Below, piece after piece: positions 1 through 12,658 of a DNA stretch of 64,000 nt. Source of the DNA: Hericium rajendrae. Lineage: Eukaryota > Basidiomycota > Agaricomycetes > Russulales > Hericiaceae. Where the stretch lies: assembly GCA_033439255.1 (NCBI GenBank), contig CM065879.1, forward strand, positions 2,150,501 through 2,214,500. The letters are read 5' to 3'. Position 1 is the first letter of the stretch. Every line of letters begins with the position of its first letter. Made by a program: the position numbers and the translations under genes. The notes under the pieces were generated by a model. The model did not search any database and was not told the DNA's origin. It saw only the letters and a list, made by a program, of their open reading frames with translations.

Positions 1-629
1 TCAAGTTGCCAGACTGGTTGTCATTCTAGATGCATCCAGAGGAGTTTTTATAGTGCCATATGCATGCATGAGTGAATCGACACGGATGGGAACTGTGATA
101 TACGCCAAGGAGTTAGAGGTTGTGCGTATTGTGGTACCGGTGCAACGCAGCTATGGATCGAAATCGCTGCGCAGAGGTATGCCAAATTTCAGGAGAAAGA
201 GAGGACAGCGACGCACGATGCTTGGATAATTTCAATACCGAATCATAGATGACACTGGATATTCAGGGACTTTGAAGGCCATGGGTATAGTGATGTGTTG
301 CCCCCGGTCATTGAAGGATTCCCCGACGCGGGTCCCAAAAAATTCAGAATCGATGTCACAGGTTAGCATTATCCGTTCGAATAGGAATTTATAGAAGCTC
401 AGAGAAGTAAGATACACCAACGAATTATAAGCGCTGAAGGGATACGATATGGAAGAATGTGAAGATGTTAGGATGGACGTCAGGTTGCTGACGCTCTCAG
501 CCACGGCGATTGAATCGGAGTTTCAATTATTCGGCAACACCCATGTCGCCTTCCTTCAGAAATGCCTCTCAGTAGGTGACCAAGTTCTTGCACTTGCTAT
601 CCCCCTCCCTTTGCTTCAATTACTTCAAA
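1..629. other. Left-edge sequence, no supported gene
   Basis: Only short open frames are present, and none resembles a family I know. The right end must hold the promoter and 5' UTR of the splicing-factor gene that starts at 630. A 90-codon minus-strand frame (232-504) is the longest but looks like chance. Confidence 0.4.
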
Positions 630-1838
630 ATGGTTCGTGAAGGTTGCTCTTACTCATAGGCTCTACTGACTTTGAAAATCTGGAATAGGCTCGTAATGAG
701 GAAAAGGCACAGTCCATGCTCTATCGCTTTCGCGAGGCGCAAGCCGCAGAGCTTGGCCTTGGTACGCGAGCCGACCGCAGGCCGCGTATGGCGAGTGCGT
801 GTAAGAGTTTGCGCGATTGCGAGCGGTGGCGCGGAGAAATACTGAGGGAAATCAGTCGGAAGGTATCGAAGATTCAAGACGGTACGTGTATTGGTTCTGT
901 GGGAATGTCAAGACCGTGCAGGACTGACGATGCTCTGTAATACAGCTGGTCTGTCCGACTATGAAGTCCGTGACTTGAACGACGAAATCAACGGGCTTAT
1001 GCGGGAGAAGAGGCACTGGGAGAATCAGATTGTCGCGCTGGGCGGTGCCAACTATCGGAGAAATGTCGCCATGGTTGATACGGAGGGACGCGAGGTGCCA
1101 GGGACGAAGGGTTATAAGTGAGTCTCTGACTGCGGTATATCAGGGACTTTACTAAGCGAGTACTTCCTGCAGATACTTCGGACGGGCGAAGGAGCTGCCG
1201 GGTGTTAAAGAGTTGTTCGAGGGCAGGAAGAAGGAAGAAGATGAAGAGACTGCGACCTATAGCTTCTACAAGAAGTTTACAAATCAGGGGCCACAATACT
1301 TCGGGGACGTAGATGAAGCAGATGGGACTTTGTTGCAATATGAGCGAGACGTGGAGGAACAAGGTACGTCACATCTCAACCTCGTCCGCGTCTAGTCACT
1401 AACTCTGCACGCCGAGCAGAGTGGAATGAGGCGTGGAAAAATATCCGGGAAACGCTGGGATTACCATTGGACGAACCAATACCAAAAATGCCTCGTCCAG
1501 AAGCCCCGTCGCTGTCGTTGCCCATAGCCAAGCAGCTCGCAGCCTCAACCGAATCCAAGCGGAAAGCTCTAGACGAAGAGGCACCGCCTTCCGCTTTGGA
1601 CGCCTCCGACTTGTCAAAACGCGCCAAGACAGACGTAACAGCAGCAGCACCACCACCACCCACGTCCGACGACCCGACAGAACTGCTCGCTGCGAATGCG
1701 CGAGCAGCGGCGGCTTTCATCCCCTTCCTGGACGCAGAAAGCCTCATGCCGCCGAAAATGCCTACGAAGGACGAGATGGAGGGCGTGTTGCTCGAATTGA
1801 AAAAGCGTGCACTTATGGAGGAGTATTTTGGTAATTAG
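630..1838 (+). CDS. ISY1: Pre-mRNA-splicing factor ISY1
   Basis: ISY1 is a component of the spliceosomal Prp19/NTC complex in the nucleus. Five exons fit with GT..AG introns: 630-632 (the ATG alone), 689-881, 946-1117, 1173-1363 and 1420-1838. The spliced protein begins MARNEEKAQSML, followed by a RFREAQ helix, then RDLNDEING, REKRHWE and VPGTKGYKYFGRAKELPGV, which are the conserved ISY1 core. The C-terminal third is a low-complexity, Ala/Pro-rich linker followed by the conserved end helix with LLELKKRALMEEYFGN. The start is fixed because family proteins begin MARN and the residues after Met come from exon 2. Protein length is about 325 residues, near the family norm. Identification is firm; the one-codon first exon is inferred from splice logic. 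Confidence 0.93.
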
Positions 1839-3105
1839 TGGAACGAATGGTTGGTCGGTGGTGTATTTGTATATTCATCTGTTATGGATACTGCTCTAAT
1901 CCGTTGCTTCTATATTGCATGGTCATCCCTGCCTGGTCGATGTTAAATGGCGGGTAGACGGATCCTTACTCATTGCTATGTGTGCGTGCGGTCTAACCCT
2001 AAGCCGGTGAGTACTGCGAAGTCCTTCAATCACCTCCATTTGTCTTGTGCGACGGGTCTTCCAATGTGTAAAGCGATCTCGCGGGATCCACGGGATACTT
2101 TTGGCAGGTCTGTTACAAGCCGCGGTCTGGCAGTCAAGAGCCATACGAATTGCACGCGTTACGCGGTTGCCTGAATTGCGTACTCATCTGACGAAACTCG
2201 TTCCATTGACATCTAACCCTGCATAAGCCTCAAGCCTCGTCACAGAATACCTACTATTCTGCGGACGGGCCCGTCAACTGCTAGGAGTCTTCCAAGTGTT
2301 TTGCGTTCCGTTTTCCAGGTCACAAGGGACCACCTTGGATCCAACTTTCCTCATGCGGCTGTCTAACAGCTTCCTTCCGCCCTGACCTGTCTTGCCTTCC
2401 GGTCTTTCGTGGTCTTCGACTTCGATTTCGTGCGTTGCTTTTGCTCAAGCAATATTACGTTCGACGTCGGACCGGATGCGAGGCCCCACCACCGCGCTCC
2501 GCCGGTGGTCTCGAAGGTAAGTTATGTACTATGAACCTTCGCATCCTGCGCAGAAGGTATTTTTGACCTGACAACGGCGATGTTGCTGTATGTAGCAACT
2601 CTGACGCGTAAGTACGTCTGAATAGTGCTCAACAAATCCTTATATAGTGCATTTATTCAGGGCCAGGGAAATTACGCGTTTGTCCCTCTGAGCATACCAA
2701 CGACATCAGACTCGCTTGAGCACATGAGCAGAAGGCACTTCTGCATTTCGGGATGCTACAGTCACCGGAACACTATTCGGTAACGCTCCGTTGCATGGAT
2801 GCCCAGCGCTCGGCGGCCGATGACCCAGGACAATCCTTCATACCGTCTGCATTCAAATGACAAGCTCATATCATCCTCGTATGGATTTTGTCGAGACACC
2901 CCGCCAATGTTTCTGGCAGTGATAATACGTGTGATCATCGCAGAACAAACAGCACAAGGCCGCTGTGAATGAGTCTACGCTGTTGCATCCCTCTAAATTG
3001 TACAGGTATAGCGTACAAACAACGCGACTACCCGATGCTATGATGAGTCCTGAATTCTATGAACGTCCCAGAACCCGCACTCTTTCCATGGCTGTACTTC
3101 GCTCC
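1839..3105. other. Intergenic stretch between ISY1 and the reductase gene
   Basis: This holds the 3' ends of two convergent genes and about 1.2 kb of unique-looking sequence. Both strands contain only short interrupted frames. I see no repeat, RNA gene or transposon end here. Confidence 0.4.
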
Positions 3106-6100
3106 TCAGGGTAAGAAGCGACTCTTTCTCCATGCCGACAACCACTTCCGCGCATTCTCGGCCCCCAGAGGCGCCGCTCGCTCCCGAAGAGTCTCAGAGA
3201 CGGAAACGGCCTTGTCGGTGCCGAGCCGCGCGACGCCCACAGGCTCCCAGTTCGGACCGACGCGGACGGCGCGGTAGAAGTCGATCAGGCGCAGGGCGGG
3301 GTTGCGCTGCATCTGCTCGACCAGCGACACCGACGTGTCGTTCATGCTGTCCTCGAGGGCTCCCAGCCACTGATCCCACGAGACGAGCGGCACGCCGAGC
3401 TCCTTCGCTATCGGCTCGATCAGTGACGTGAACGGAACAGCGCGGGGGTGTGCGATGTGCAACGTCTGCTCGTTCGATTTCGACATCTCGATGGTCGCGG
3501 CAGCAACGTCAGGGGACGTGATCCAAGACACGAGCTACATGACGAGAGGAAGCTCATGAGAGTGTTTCATGTTAGAAAAGGACAGGCACTTACGCCTTCT
3601 AGGTTCGGGAGGCATTTTACCGTGAGCGCAGACTTGACCATAGACGGGAACCACTCGTCTTGGTTCCACATGCCGTTGACGTCTCCACAGACTTGGCCAA
3701 GGCGTACATTGACGGGCCGAAGAGAAGTCTTTTCAGCTGCGGCATCAAGGATGCGCTCAGAAATCCATTTCGATTCGGAGTATCCGGGGCCAACGGCGAT
3801 CTCAGGGTTGTCGAGAATGTCTTCCTTCACATAGCCCTGATTGTCGAAGTCTGGAAGCAAATAGTCAGAGGACTAACGTGAGCAAAGTACGCAGGCAGGC
3901 TTACTGATGAAGACCCCAATCGAGGAGATGAACAACAAACGAGGAGGCTCCGGGTGAGGAGAGGCTAACGAGAAGTCGACCAATTTCCGAACGCCGACTA
4001 TGTTACTCTCGAAGGACTGGAGCCCGAGATTCAAGTTCACCCTCCAAGCTAGATGCAGCGTCAACACGAGACAACAGTTGCCATTGGGATCAAACACACA
4101 CCATTGTGGATAATATGTGTCACAGACGTCTGCAGCTCTTCGTACACAGTCGGGTCGACGCCGAACTGTACCTCACTGAAGTCACCCTCAAGGTAGACGA
4201 GCTTGGGTGACGACAAAACGGTGACATCGAGGCCGCGCTTCTCGAATGCGATCTTGTGCCTGCTTTCCGAAGAGCCCATGGACGACGACCTGTTGAAGGC
4301 AAATACCCGAGATACAGTGTCCGACGTCAGCAGCTGAGAAAGAATATTGGATCCAAGACCGCCAGTGCTGCCGCTCAGCAAGTACACCTCGCCTCCGGTG
4401 ACCGGGACGACTTTAGAAGGACGAGCAGGGAAGTCGACGGTGAGCTTGTTCACAATCGCCTGCAGCTCCCTGCCACGAGTCGCGATATTGGCCTTCTCGT
4501 TCATCGTCGGGTTGAGGACAGCCTTGCAGATGTAGCCGACCATTTGGTTCATAGATGGGTAGTCATAAACGAACGTCGGTGGCAAGCGCTTCGCTACCTC
4601 AGGAGCAGTTTCGCGCAGAGCACGGAGGATTGAGTTCCTGATCCAAGTCGATTGAAGACTACAGGCAAGGTCAAGGTCAATCGATGTCGAAATGGCGAGA
4701 TCACAGCATCGCATCTCACCTGTCACAGCCGTACAAGAAAAGGTCAGCATCGTCGGCAACGGTTTGTTTCATAACTTTGCCGACAGTTTGCTGCACAAAG
4801 TCTAACGTCGGGACCGGCGTCCACTCTGCAGGCACTAGAATGTCGCTCTGCGAGCTCTGGTCAACTGCAGCGTAGACTGCATTGATCTCTTGATCGTAGT
4901 CCTTGATGATGGCCTGACGCCTGGCTGTCATCTTCGCCGTATATTGGAAAGGTTTCGAGGGCGAAGCAACGATAATCATCTAGATTTTACGTTCATGGGC
5001 ATTCCACAAGACGAGGTGAAAATGCGACTGACCTCTTTGAACAGGCGTGAATGCTGAGGCGCAAATTCGTTCATTCGCTCGACTGTTGGCCTACAATCTC
5101 CATTCAGCGAACTTGAGGCACGTCACGGGCGAGGACACTAACCAGATGACATTCCGGAACGCCTCCAGTTTCGCCTCATCAGTCGGATCAAAGGCGAATT
5201 GCGGCTTAGGGTCAATGAGAACCCCATTCTGGAATTTGCCCCTGCCGAACATGACGGCCGCCTGGATGTGCGGGTCTTGGCATAAGATACTCTCTGAAAA
5301 CGGTCATTATTGCAATTCAATGATGAAACTCCATTGAAATCATACACACCCAAAGGACCCGGGTTGGTCTGATGACAGGGAATCAGCGATGGCTCAACAC
5401 AGAAAGAACCTACATGGACCCACCTTCTCTCCGGTCGAAAGCATAATTTGATCGTCCTTTCTTCCGTAAATCTTCCAGAGGCCAGACTTCGTAGGATGGG
5501 GAAGCAATAGGTCAGATGTCGCGTATGCATCGTGTCCATCCACTTTGGTGTTCAGGACGGTAGGGTGGTGATGCGGATGATCCTAGCAGCTTTGATGAGT
5601 ATGAATCTTTTAGGGTACTGAATGACGACGCACGATAAGGACAAATTCAAATGTGCCATCATCCTCAGGAATGAAGGCAGAACGACAGTGGCCCGATACA
5701 GTGAAGTACTCCCAGTCCGCGCCTCTTCCCTCCTCTGTAAGGAGTTATGAGCTCAAATATGGCTATCCAGGCAACTCGACAAACTCACGGGGGAGGAATG
5801 TATTCATAACACCGCATTCGGAGCTAGGTTTGATGTTATCGGGATCTCCATGAACGGAGACAAGATGAACTCACGTTCCATACTGGGGATGAATTGTCAC
5901 GCCCTGTTCTGACAGATAGTCACCGACCTCTTTGGCCAAAGGACCACCACCCCACATCTATCGATCGTGAATTCGAGAGATTCCCGCATCAAAAAATGCG
6001 AACGTACCAAAGCTTTCATCGTCTTCATGTACGCAACGGCCTCTGGCATCCGAGACCACACCTGCGCTCAGTTATTGAGCACCACATGTCTGCACTCCGA

Positions 6101-7264
6101 ACAGCATCCTTACCTCGAGGAAGGTCGGAGCCGCAGCTCCGAGTTGACATTTGGTGCCAATGAGACCTTCAATGACATTTTGGGGATTCGGCAGCACGGC
6201 CGGAAAGGCGGGCTTGAAGACAGCCATCGTGATACCGCAAGATGCCTAGCGTGAAACGCACGATGAATGCTTGATCGTGATTCCGAAGCCATCTCGACTC
6301 ACGACGAGAGCAAGCTGAAGGAGCCCCATTCCATGGAAAATCGGCATCGCATGGCACGACATAACGAGATCGCACATGTCCATCTCACCATACCCTGAAG
6401 AAAATCGCATTGATCGAAGAAATTGACAAATTCAAGCTTCAGCTTACAAGGAATCACCGTAAAGGTCTTAAGTCCGGTTTGATCCCACGAGATAGGCTTC
6501 GGGAAGGAGGTCGATCCTGTACCGGCGCGTGAAGGTCAATCGCAGGAGATTGATGGCTAATTGAACCCACCAGAAGAATGCAAGATCAAGGCGTGCGTCT
6601 TGATATCGTATTTGATATTGGGGTACCGCGTGAACTCCAGCTCAGACGCATTGGGAGGATACACTTGCTCAAAGATCGGCATGGGCGAGACCGTAAGATC
6701 CAATTTTGCCTCTTCATCTTTCGCCAGGAGCTGCAGAGTTGCTGCAGAGAGCTTCTGTAGGATGGGTTCGCCTCCAACTAAGAGATGCCTCGCGTTGGTC
6801 TTCTTCAGGAGATGCGCAATAGCCTCTGGCGAATTTCGGGGCGAGATGGGAAACACCGTAAATCCGGCGCGCAAGATCCCTACCTCGGTGGTGAAATATG
6901 TGATGGTATCTGCACGAGGCCGAGGCACTGATGAGCACTCGTGCGAGTGATGGTATCGATTTCACATACCAGACAGCGCCAGCGTCGCGATCACGGAGGG
7001 CCGACCCTCCTTCGCAGCTTCGACGAGGGCTGGAGGACTCAGCGACGCGAGCAAATATGAAGCGCGGTGGATGGCGCGGACGGCCTCTGCCCAACTGATC
7101 GACTTCACTTTTCCAGGGCTGTCCTCGTACTTGAAGAGCGGGTGGTTGGGACTGTTCTCATAGTGCCAGTCGTAGATGTCAGGGAGGGTAAGCGACTCGT
7201 CTTCGAGTGGAGGAGCCTTGAACGTTACACTGTTCAGGACTTGCGTCTTCGGGAGGGAGGGCAT
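3106..7264 (-). CDS. Adenylate-forming reductase (NRPS-like, A-T-R)
   Basis: Such enzymes activate a carboxylic acid as an acyl-AMP, load it on a phosphopantetheine arm, and release it as an aldehyde or alcohol using NADPH. The spliced product is about 1,100 residues over roughly 18 exons. The adenylation domain comes first, with PIFHGMGLLQLA, QYGTSECGV, the YGRKDDQIMLSTGEK signature and a late AKMTARR lysine. The carrier domain has GCDSLQST, whose Ser is the expected phosphopantetheine site. The reductase domain has the nucleotide loop SGSTGGLGSN, LFISSIG and catalytic GYSESKW (Tyr-x-x-x-Lys). The start MPSLPKTQ is the only ATG opening the first exon; the end is a TGA at 3106-3108. No frameshift or premature stop was found. 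The substrate cannot be told from sequence by eye. The length and A-T-R order fit basidiomycete secondary-metabolism enzymes; the alternative, aminoadipate reductase, would be longer and carry an extra N-terminal region. Confidence 0.9.
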
Positions 7265-7336
7265 GGCTGTGAAGACGGGCAGAAACAGATGAGAGGAAGT
7301 GCGCGATGTGTTCCAAGAAGCGAAGAGTCGGGTCTA

Positions 7337-7342
7337 GTTATA
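7337..7342 (-). promoter_or_regulatory. TATA-like box of the reductase gene
   Basis: On the minus strand this reads TATAAC, about 73 bases upstream of the ATG at 7264. The spacing suits a fungal TATA element, but the match is imperfect and this is an inference. Confidence 0.3.
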
Positions 7343-8569
7343 GGGAGGGAAGATTTGGCCATCTTATACAGTGGGAGCGTTTGACAGGCCAATCCAAGTC
7401 CAGCGTCAAGAATTATTGCAATCCGGCACATGACATAAGCGAGAACTGTTACGTACCAGATAGGCTACCCCCGCACTGCAAACGTGGTCTTGCATGAGAA
7501 TGGTGGCGATGTACAATGATACATGCCAGCCAATGGGCCAGTCCGCTCCCGGAGCCCAGAGACAAGATTCCCGTTACATGCATCTCCGCCGCGACTTCTT
7601 TCGTTGCGAACAATATATTCGGCTTGAGAGAGCAACGCACCCGAACAGAACAGAAGTGACGAGTCTCACCATCCTGATGTTCACCATCGATGTGGGGCTT
7701 CGAACATAATGAACCATGAATGTACGACCATAAACCGCAATGCAGACGCCCCATTTCGGCACATTGACGGGGCCGAGCAATGCTTGATGTTGGTGCTCCC
7801 CGCACGGGGCGTATAACAAGTAAGCCCGTCAGCCAATCACGGTGACATATCTTGGGACGTTTCGCTCGTATATCCCTATAAACGCCACAAGATGTGAGGA
7901 GCTCCCATTCTTCACGGCGAGTTACCTCATCCAGAGCGTCACATACTTTACGCCGAGTAGTTCAATGACGAGCCATGACCATAAGGTACGCTGTCAAGAG
8001 CTGTCAGGAAAAGCCTTTGTATTGCCCTCGACAGATGTCAAGATGCAGATCTTGGAGTCTAGTGGGCATAAGTCGGGACGACTCCGAACACGCGATGCGG
8101 AGCTCGCTCGCATGATCATGTCCATGGATCAGGTGATTTTTCTAGCTCTTCGAAGCAGCCGTCCAGCAGCCTTCGTGTTTTGTTGGTCTCCGACCGTGGA
8201 GCCTTGTCGTTGAAATGTTGCCGACGAGCAATAGCCGCACAATTGGATGTGTGAGCGCGCCGCACTATATCGGACCCATCTGAACCCATCATTCCACACG
8301 CCTAGCCAATCCGCGCGCTAAGCCAATCATGGCCAACGGCCAATCATGAAGAAACACTGGGAATAGCATTTCTGATATAAGACCGCTGTGGTACCATGGA
8401 GATGAGCGCTTGAGCAGCTTCAATTCCGTCTTACTAGAGCTCTTGGCTGTTAGCTCGGAGACGAAAACATCATGACAATGACGAACTCACCAAAAAAACG
8501 GCCACAGAGGCCGACCACAGCTGACAGATTCGCATTCTTCTAGAAATCCGTTTCACGTGGTATCGGCCT
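7343..8569. other. Upstream region of the reductase, no supported gene
   Basis: Short frames occur on both strands, the longest being 123 codons at 7842-8213 (+), but none shows a family motif. Much of it may be promoter and decayed sequence. Confidence 0.35.
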
Positions 8570-9990
8570 TCAGCACGTTAGCACCCGGATGCTGATGGAT
8601 AGTTGCATTGAGGCGTAGCAGGTCCCTGAAGATGGATCAAGCTTTAAGGGTCGGGACCGAATAAAGAGCTTCGAGATAACGACGTCCTGTGAGGAGTCGT
8701 ACCGAGTGCATTCAAAGGCTATCCATTTGATCGTATCCGTTGTGAACGAGAAAGTTGACGTCCATGGCCCAGTAGTGGATGCGAAAAAGGCCTGAAGAAA
8801 GGGTAGAAGGACGTCAGATGACATCTCATCGAGGTCGGCTTCGGAGAAACGCACCGAACTGATCGAGCGACCTATTAGTATAGATAAACAGATAACTACG
8901 TCTTTAATCTTGCTTCAATCCGACGACAAACTTCAGGCACTCTAGCATGTGCATGAGGCCTGCTTGGTCAACGCATAGAAAAGGGATGTAGGCGATCATA
9001 AGGAAGCCAAAGCTCTAGTATAAAGGGAATTACCTTTGAGGATACGAGATGCTGCGGGCACGTTTTTTAAAATGAAAATCGCGGCCGCTTCATGGAGCCT
9101 CGTGTAGATCACAGAGTCCGCACAGACACGTTGTAGGCCTTACTCTGTTTGGTCTATTCGTTTGTGCGCAACAGCACTCGACGCTTGTCTAAAAGCGGAT
9201 GTCAGCATAACTCCAATCTTCTAGTTCACAAACGTAACCCACCTTCATGTCTCCCTGAGATAGGACAATTGGGCGAATCAAGTCCCTCGCCAACACGGTG
9301 TCGAGCACCCGGAACGTGAACGGGCATGTACATCGAGCATGCGTTGCGTCCCGGTCTTCGTATGGTCGATCTTGAGATCAAGATTTACAGATCACCACAA
9401 CATGCACAAGTCATCATGATTTGATCTCCAAGGGCCTGGATGGGAGGCTGGAAGACCCCACGAGCAGAACTTGACGCATATAGTCACGAAATAATCGCCT
9501 GCCTTCGAAATCTGTGTTCATTCATATCCATTGGGATCGTCAATTCAAACGTTGATAACATGGCTGTGTAGTGCGACCCGGAGCACCAAGAGATTTAGTC
9601 TGAAAAGGCTTTGGTAGACGCTATAATGAAATCACTTTTGGTGTCTCGCTAAGGAGGGTACCCTGAGGTAATCATAACGTGGACTCACAGTCGCATATAT
9701 TCAACGCCACAGATCCACACTCGACGGGTTAACCGTCAAGAGATTGATATGAACGTCGTGACCAATATCCGGGACCAGGCTGCGAACCTTGTTAGGCCAG
9801 GAGCCTTGCGCATGAACTCAAAGAAATGATTCGCAAAAAGTCAACGACGAGTAGACTTGTTGCCAAGGGGAAAAGGACCACTCGTAACTCTGGCGTAAAT
9901 GAGCGTTTTCAACGTACAGATGCGGTAGTAATGCAGGGTCACTTGCCATTTGGCATGTCTTCCTGGATGCTGATTCCTCCGCAATAGCGC
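8570..9990 (-). pseudogene. Faint decayed gene, possibly F-box type
   Basis: Minus-strand blocks read like exons but do not join into one open frame. Block 9740-9830 gives VRSLVPDIGHDVHINLLTV followed by a stop. Block 9260-9320 gives FRVLDTVLARDLIRPIVLSQ and ends at a plausible GT donor. Blocks near 9070-9120 and 8570-8854 are also open. The style (a leucine-rich VRSL-type segment after a charged helix) recalls the fungal F-box repeat proteins seen elsewhere in the window, but no F-box itself is visible. The boundaries are guesses. Confidence 0.25.
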
Positions 9991-11344
9991 GTCAGCAATT
10001 TAGACTGTTGGGGCAGTTTGCATTCGCCTCCGTCGCTTGCATGAAGGGTTATCATGAGAAGTGGAATATAGGAAATTCCTGCAAGAAGACGATGACTTCC
10101 TTTAGCGCTTTACGGCGTCCAGTAAATGCACGAAAATCGCATACCTATATGCGTCGAGCACCGCGCAGAGTGCTAACTTTGCAGCACGACAAACACTGCG
10201 GCTGGCAATCGATTACCGGCCTGTAAGTCGAGGCCGAATCATGTGTTTCGAAACGTGCATGCATGGGAGACGATGAAGCCTTGAGGCGCCAGGGCGTTGC
10301 ATTTATTCTCCGGCTAGCGTACCTGCCTTCCAACTTCGACAAGTTCCTGGGGAGGATGGAGGCAAAAGGAACGAACATGCGCGGCATCGCCGGCCGACTG
10401 TTCCGTAAAGCCGGCATCCCCCGGGCACCGCAGGATCTGCTTCAGTGCTTGATGGATGGTGTCGTCCGCGCCATTGCCCACTTCTGCTAACTTTACAGCA
10501 TGGACGTGACATCTCCGTACACATTTAGTCTCTTATGAAGGCACATCATGTGTTCGCGACGTCGCACCGAATATAGCAGCAAGCCACGGCGTTTCCAAGG
10601 TATTCTCCGTTGTCTTCGTAGTGACGGTCCAGGGAGCTCGATCGCAGTCCTGGCATCGCCGCATATCGAAGGCGATATGCTGCCTATCGCAAATTCCGAA
10701 AGGTCATCTGCTTCTACACGGTACAACCACCGACAAACGGATCAACATTGGCAGGGGGCGAGGAAGCTCTTCACTTAAAGGTTCGTTGATTAGTCAATCT
10801 TAGTACTGCCCCGATGGCGATACCCATTTTTACGCTCTTGCAGTGCGATGATGTCAAGACACCGATGGCCTGTCATGCTTGCAAGGACCAGGCTCTCCTT
10901 TACTTAGTCCTGCGAATTGCGCGGGCGCCGCATGCCTCGTCTTGTGAAGGACGGCCGCACACACGACCAATCGCCCAGTCTAAAGGTTTCCCCATGCAGG
11001 ACCCTTCTGCAAGCGCTTCGTGCTGGGCTTCGCTTCTACATTTCGTGTTTTGCAGAGGAGATGGGAGACGCTGGCCCATCTTCTCGGGCATGATGTGCCA
11101 AACATCGGGCATGCCGTCAAGTGCAATCAAAACTAGTAAGTTGATACTTCTCATATCATTGACGGGAAAACAAATTTGTCCTTGCACCGTCTCTGCGGGA
11201 CCCCACGTTGCATATCTTTTGATTTACCGACTGGCCATGCGTAAACGCTTGCATCTCGTCACCCATAAAAGCCTGCCTAGATTCAAGTGAAATGATCAGC
11301 AGCAGCTCAATCATCTCCCCATCGCACTACCATCCCCGCGCACC
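9991..11344. other. Non-coding stretch upstream of the prenyltransferase
   Basis: I see only short frames in conflicting directions (for example 10263-10490 + and 10145-10417 -), with no motif that decides between them. A CATAAAAG box at 11264-11271, about 75 bases before the next ATG, may be the TATA element of the prenyltransferase gene. Confidence 0.35.
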
Positions 11345-12658
11345 ATGTCTTCCTCACACGAAAGCGATCCGCTCATGGTCAAGAAGGACCAGGCGCAGAA
11401 GCTCGCGTTTCCTCTGGGCTACTTCCCGGAGGGCGTGCGGCCCTACCTCGAGCTCATCCGCTTCCAGAAGCCCACGGGGACGGTGCTGATGTTCTGGCCA
11501 TTCGGTGCGTTCTCATACGTCCTGCATTCGCGCAGCGATGCTCACAGTCCCGCAGCATGGGGTCTGACATTGGCGGCGTACCACACCGAGCTCCCGCTGA
11601 GCAAGTACTGGCCGGAGATGGCGAGGTCTGTGTTTGCCGCATTCATCGTGCGGTCCTCCGCGTGCACGATCAATGACATCTTTGATCGCGAGTTCGACGC
11701 GGGTGTCGGTTAGTGGCCCGTTCCTTTCATTGATCGCGATCCCGCTCACTCCGCGTGCGCGTGCCCCAGAGCGGACTAAGAACAGGCCCTTGGCGAGCGG
11801 CCGCGTCTCCGTCTTCGCTGCGTGGGTGTGGCTCATCGTGCAGTACCTCGTCGGTGTCGCGGTCTACTTCTCCTACAACCATGTCGCGTACGTTTCAGGT
11901 ATTTCGTGGTGCAGATGCGATAGTAGTGCTCACCACGTGCGACAGATTCTGGGCTGCGATCATCCAGCTTCTGCCTCTGTAAGTCCGGCGTCGCGTTCGT
12001 CCCGATCGAAATTTGCTGATCTCGCATTGGATAGGTTCATCGTTTACCCTTTCATGAAGAGGATCACCTACTGGCCGCAGGCATGGCTCGGCATCTGCAT
12101 GAACTTCGGGCTCGTCGTTGCGTGGGCTGCTATCACTAGCAACCTCGACCTGAAGCTGTTGGGCGTCTTCCTGGCCGGCTGCTGGGGCTGGACCATGCAC
12201 TATGGTGAATTGAGTCAATAATCTACTTAAAACATTACTTACAGTCGCCCCAGACACTATCTATGCCTGCCAGGACCGCCGTGACGACGTCAAGGTCGGC
12301 GTCAAGTCGACTGCTGTGATGCTCGGCGACTATGTGCGCCCCTTCACCGCGCTCTGCGCAGTGCTCTTCGTCTCCATGCTCGCCCTCGTCGGCATATGGA
12401 ACCAGCAAGGGCCCATCTTCTTCGTCGTGTCCGTCGGCGGCACCGTCCTCCACATGATCTGGCAGTACGCGACTGTCGACCTCGACTCCCCCGAGAGCTG
12501 TGGCGGTACGTGTCTCCATTCCCCATGCTGCACGTTTCTGATCCCCGGCCGCAGTGAACTTCATCCGCAACGGCGATATGGGCTGGGTGACCTGGGCCGG
12601 CATGATGCTCGACTACCTCGTCAAGATTGACGCGCTCCCCTTCTCTCTTCCCTTCTGA
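11345..12658 (+). CDS. UbiA-type polyprenyltransferase (COQ2-like)
   Basis: UbiA enzymes attach a polyprenyl chain to an aromatic acid inside a membrane; COQ2 does this to 4-hydroxybenzoate in ubiquinone synthesis. Seven exons splice cleanly: 11345-11504, 11556-11708, 11770-11887, 11946-11978, 12035-12204, 12253-12505 and 12555-12658. The product is about 330 residues. Both diphosphate/Mg-binding motifs are intact: NDIFDREFD in exon 2, followed by RTKNRPLASG, and QDRRDDVKVGVKST in exon 6. Several hydrophobic spans follow the typical multi-helix layout, including the WPFAWGL segment. The N-terminus (MSSSHESDPLMVKK) is acidic and short and does not look like a mitochondrial presequence, so a meroterpenoid-pathway enzyme is a real alternative to true COQ2. 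Confidence 0.9.
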
